From Spirochaetia bacterium (GTDB lineage Bacteria; Spirochaetota; Spirochaetia; PWKH01), in contig JAIPFU010000005.1 in the NCBI GenBank assembly GCA_021736505.1, positions 1 through 35,804 of the forward strand: a stretch of DNA of 35,804 nt, written 5' to 3'. Every line of letters starts with the position of its first letter. Within the stretch, counting starts at the first letter, position 1. Shown in pieces: positions 35,194 to 35,804 of the stretch. The translations under genes and the position numbers were made by a program. The notes under the pieces were generated by a model, which searched no databases, was not told where the DNA came from, and saw only the letters and a list, made by a program, of their open reading frames with translations.

Positions 35194-35804
35194 TTATGCT
35201 TTACCTGCTGAACCAAGAACATCCTTATTTTTTCTCATATACATATCTTTCAAGGATTCTCGAGCAGGACCTAGATATTTTCTCGGATCAAAAACATCCG
35301 GTTTTTCGGCCATTGTTTTTCTTATTGCTGCTGTCATAGCAAGTCTTCCGTCTGAATCAATATTTATTTTACAGACTGCAGATTCTGAAGCTTTTCGCAG
35401 CTGTTCTTCAGGAATTCCAACAGAATCTTTTAAATCACCGCCGAACTCATTGATGGTATTAACATATTCAACAGGAACAGAAGATGATCCATGAAGAACA
35501 ATAGAAAATCCAGGAAGAATTTTTTCAATCTCTTCAAGGATATCAAATCGAAGGGGAGGTGGAATGAGAATTCCATCTTCATTTCTCGTACATTGATCGG
35601 GAGTGAATTTATTAGCTCCATGACTTGTTCCAATGGAAATAGCAAGTGAATCAACTCCAGTTTTTGATACAAAGTCCTTGACCTCTTCAGGTTTTGTGTA
35701 ATGAGATTTCTCTGCAACCACATCATCTTCAATACCAGCCAGTACTCCAAGTTCACCTTCAACAGTTACATCAAACTGGTGTGCATAATCTACAACTTTT
35801 TTTG
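35194..35804 (-). CDS. fba: Class II fructose-bisphosphate aldolase, 5' end outside window
   Basis: Zinc-dependent glycolytic and gluconeogenic enzyme splitting fructose-1,6-bisphosphate. The frame is open to the window edge, so about 203 C-terminal codons are visible. Recognisable parts are FDVTVEGELGVLAG (Glu of the metal region, coded at 35732-35773), DSLAISIGTSHGANKF (zinc His), SIVLHGSSSVP (second zinc His and phosphate loop), and CKINIDSDGRLAMTAAIRK with the substrate-phosphate Asp/Ser. The tail PDVFDPRKYLGPARESLKDMYMRK matches the bacterial class IIB form. An internal GTG at 35721 could be mistaken for a start, but homology clearly continues upstream of it. Confidence 0.94.
   Translation of the reverse strand, partial: KKVVDYAHQFDVTVEGELGVLAGIEDDVVAEKSHYTKPEEVKDFVSKTGVDSLAISIGTSHGANKFTPDQCTRNEDGILIPPPLRFDILEEIEKILPGFSIVLHGSSSVPVEYVNTINEFGGDLKDSVGIPEEQLRKASESAVCKINIDSDGRLAMTAAIRKTMAEKPDVFDPRKYLGPARESLKDMYMRKNKDVLGSAGKA

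Overview
The window looks like chromosomal core sequence from a spirochaete (phylum Spirochaetota, probably a free-living Spirochaetaceae-type lineage). The evidence is an AT-rich base composition and a gene order mraZ-rsmH-ftsL-like-murF-mraY-ftsW-ftsA-ftsZ-(xer)-dprA-xerC-hslV-hslU that matches, as I recall them, the division clusters of Borrelia and Treponema. The DUF4912/GH57 pair, the MEDS/HD-GYP protein and bacterial-type GlgC/GlgA fit the same group. No species call is possible from the sequence alone. No tRNA, rRNA, CRISPR array, insertion sequence or prophage was seen.

Layout, left to right. Bases 1-2222: end of a glycogen-related unit (DUF4912 protein, then a GH57 branching-type enzyme). 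2223-2585: regulatory gap with a strong promoter and MraZ-box-like repeats. 2586-11045: division and cell-wall (dcw) cluster on the + strand. It has no ftsQ/divIB gene between ftsW and ftsA, and no murC, murD or murG. 11058-15869: two tyrosine recombinases flanking dprA, then the HslVU protease. 15938-18963: a class B penicillin-binding protein (-) divergent from a membrane-anchored LysM/LytM protein (+) whose metal site looks degenerate. 19010-21748: secA (-), whose 3' end lies in a tandem decamer repeat. 22064-24738: bifunctional NAD(P)HX repair enzyme, a small membrane protein and a Nudix hydrolase (+).

From 24881 onward every gene is on the - strand. Read in transcription order from the right edge: class II fructose-bisphosphate aldolase (cut by the window edge) with a clear terminator; infC-rpmI-rplT-coiled-coil protein; a 6S RNA gene (ssrS); a TPR protein-tsaE-tsaB unit; trxB with a clear terminator; and MEDS-HD-GYP-glgA-glgC.

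How the parts fit. MraZ probably controls its own operon through repeats just downstream of the -10 box. RsmH, MurF, MraY, FtsW, FtsA and FtsZ then supply precursor synthesis and the divisome. The class B PBP and the apparently non-catalytic LytM protein probably supply septal transpeptidation and hydrolase control from a nearby divergent locus. GlgA/GlgC at one end and the GH57 enzyme at the other give the three steps of ADP-glucose-dependent glycogen synthesis, and an HD-GYP phosphodiesterase-type protein sits directly upstream of glgA.

The items most worth a second look are the 6S RNA with an unusually long apical domain and a built-in alternative helix, the degenerate LysM/LytM protein beside the PBP, the missing ftsQ, the MraZ operator, and the MEDS-HD-GYP/glycogen linkage.
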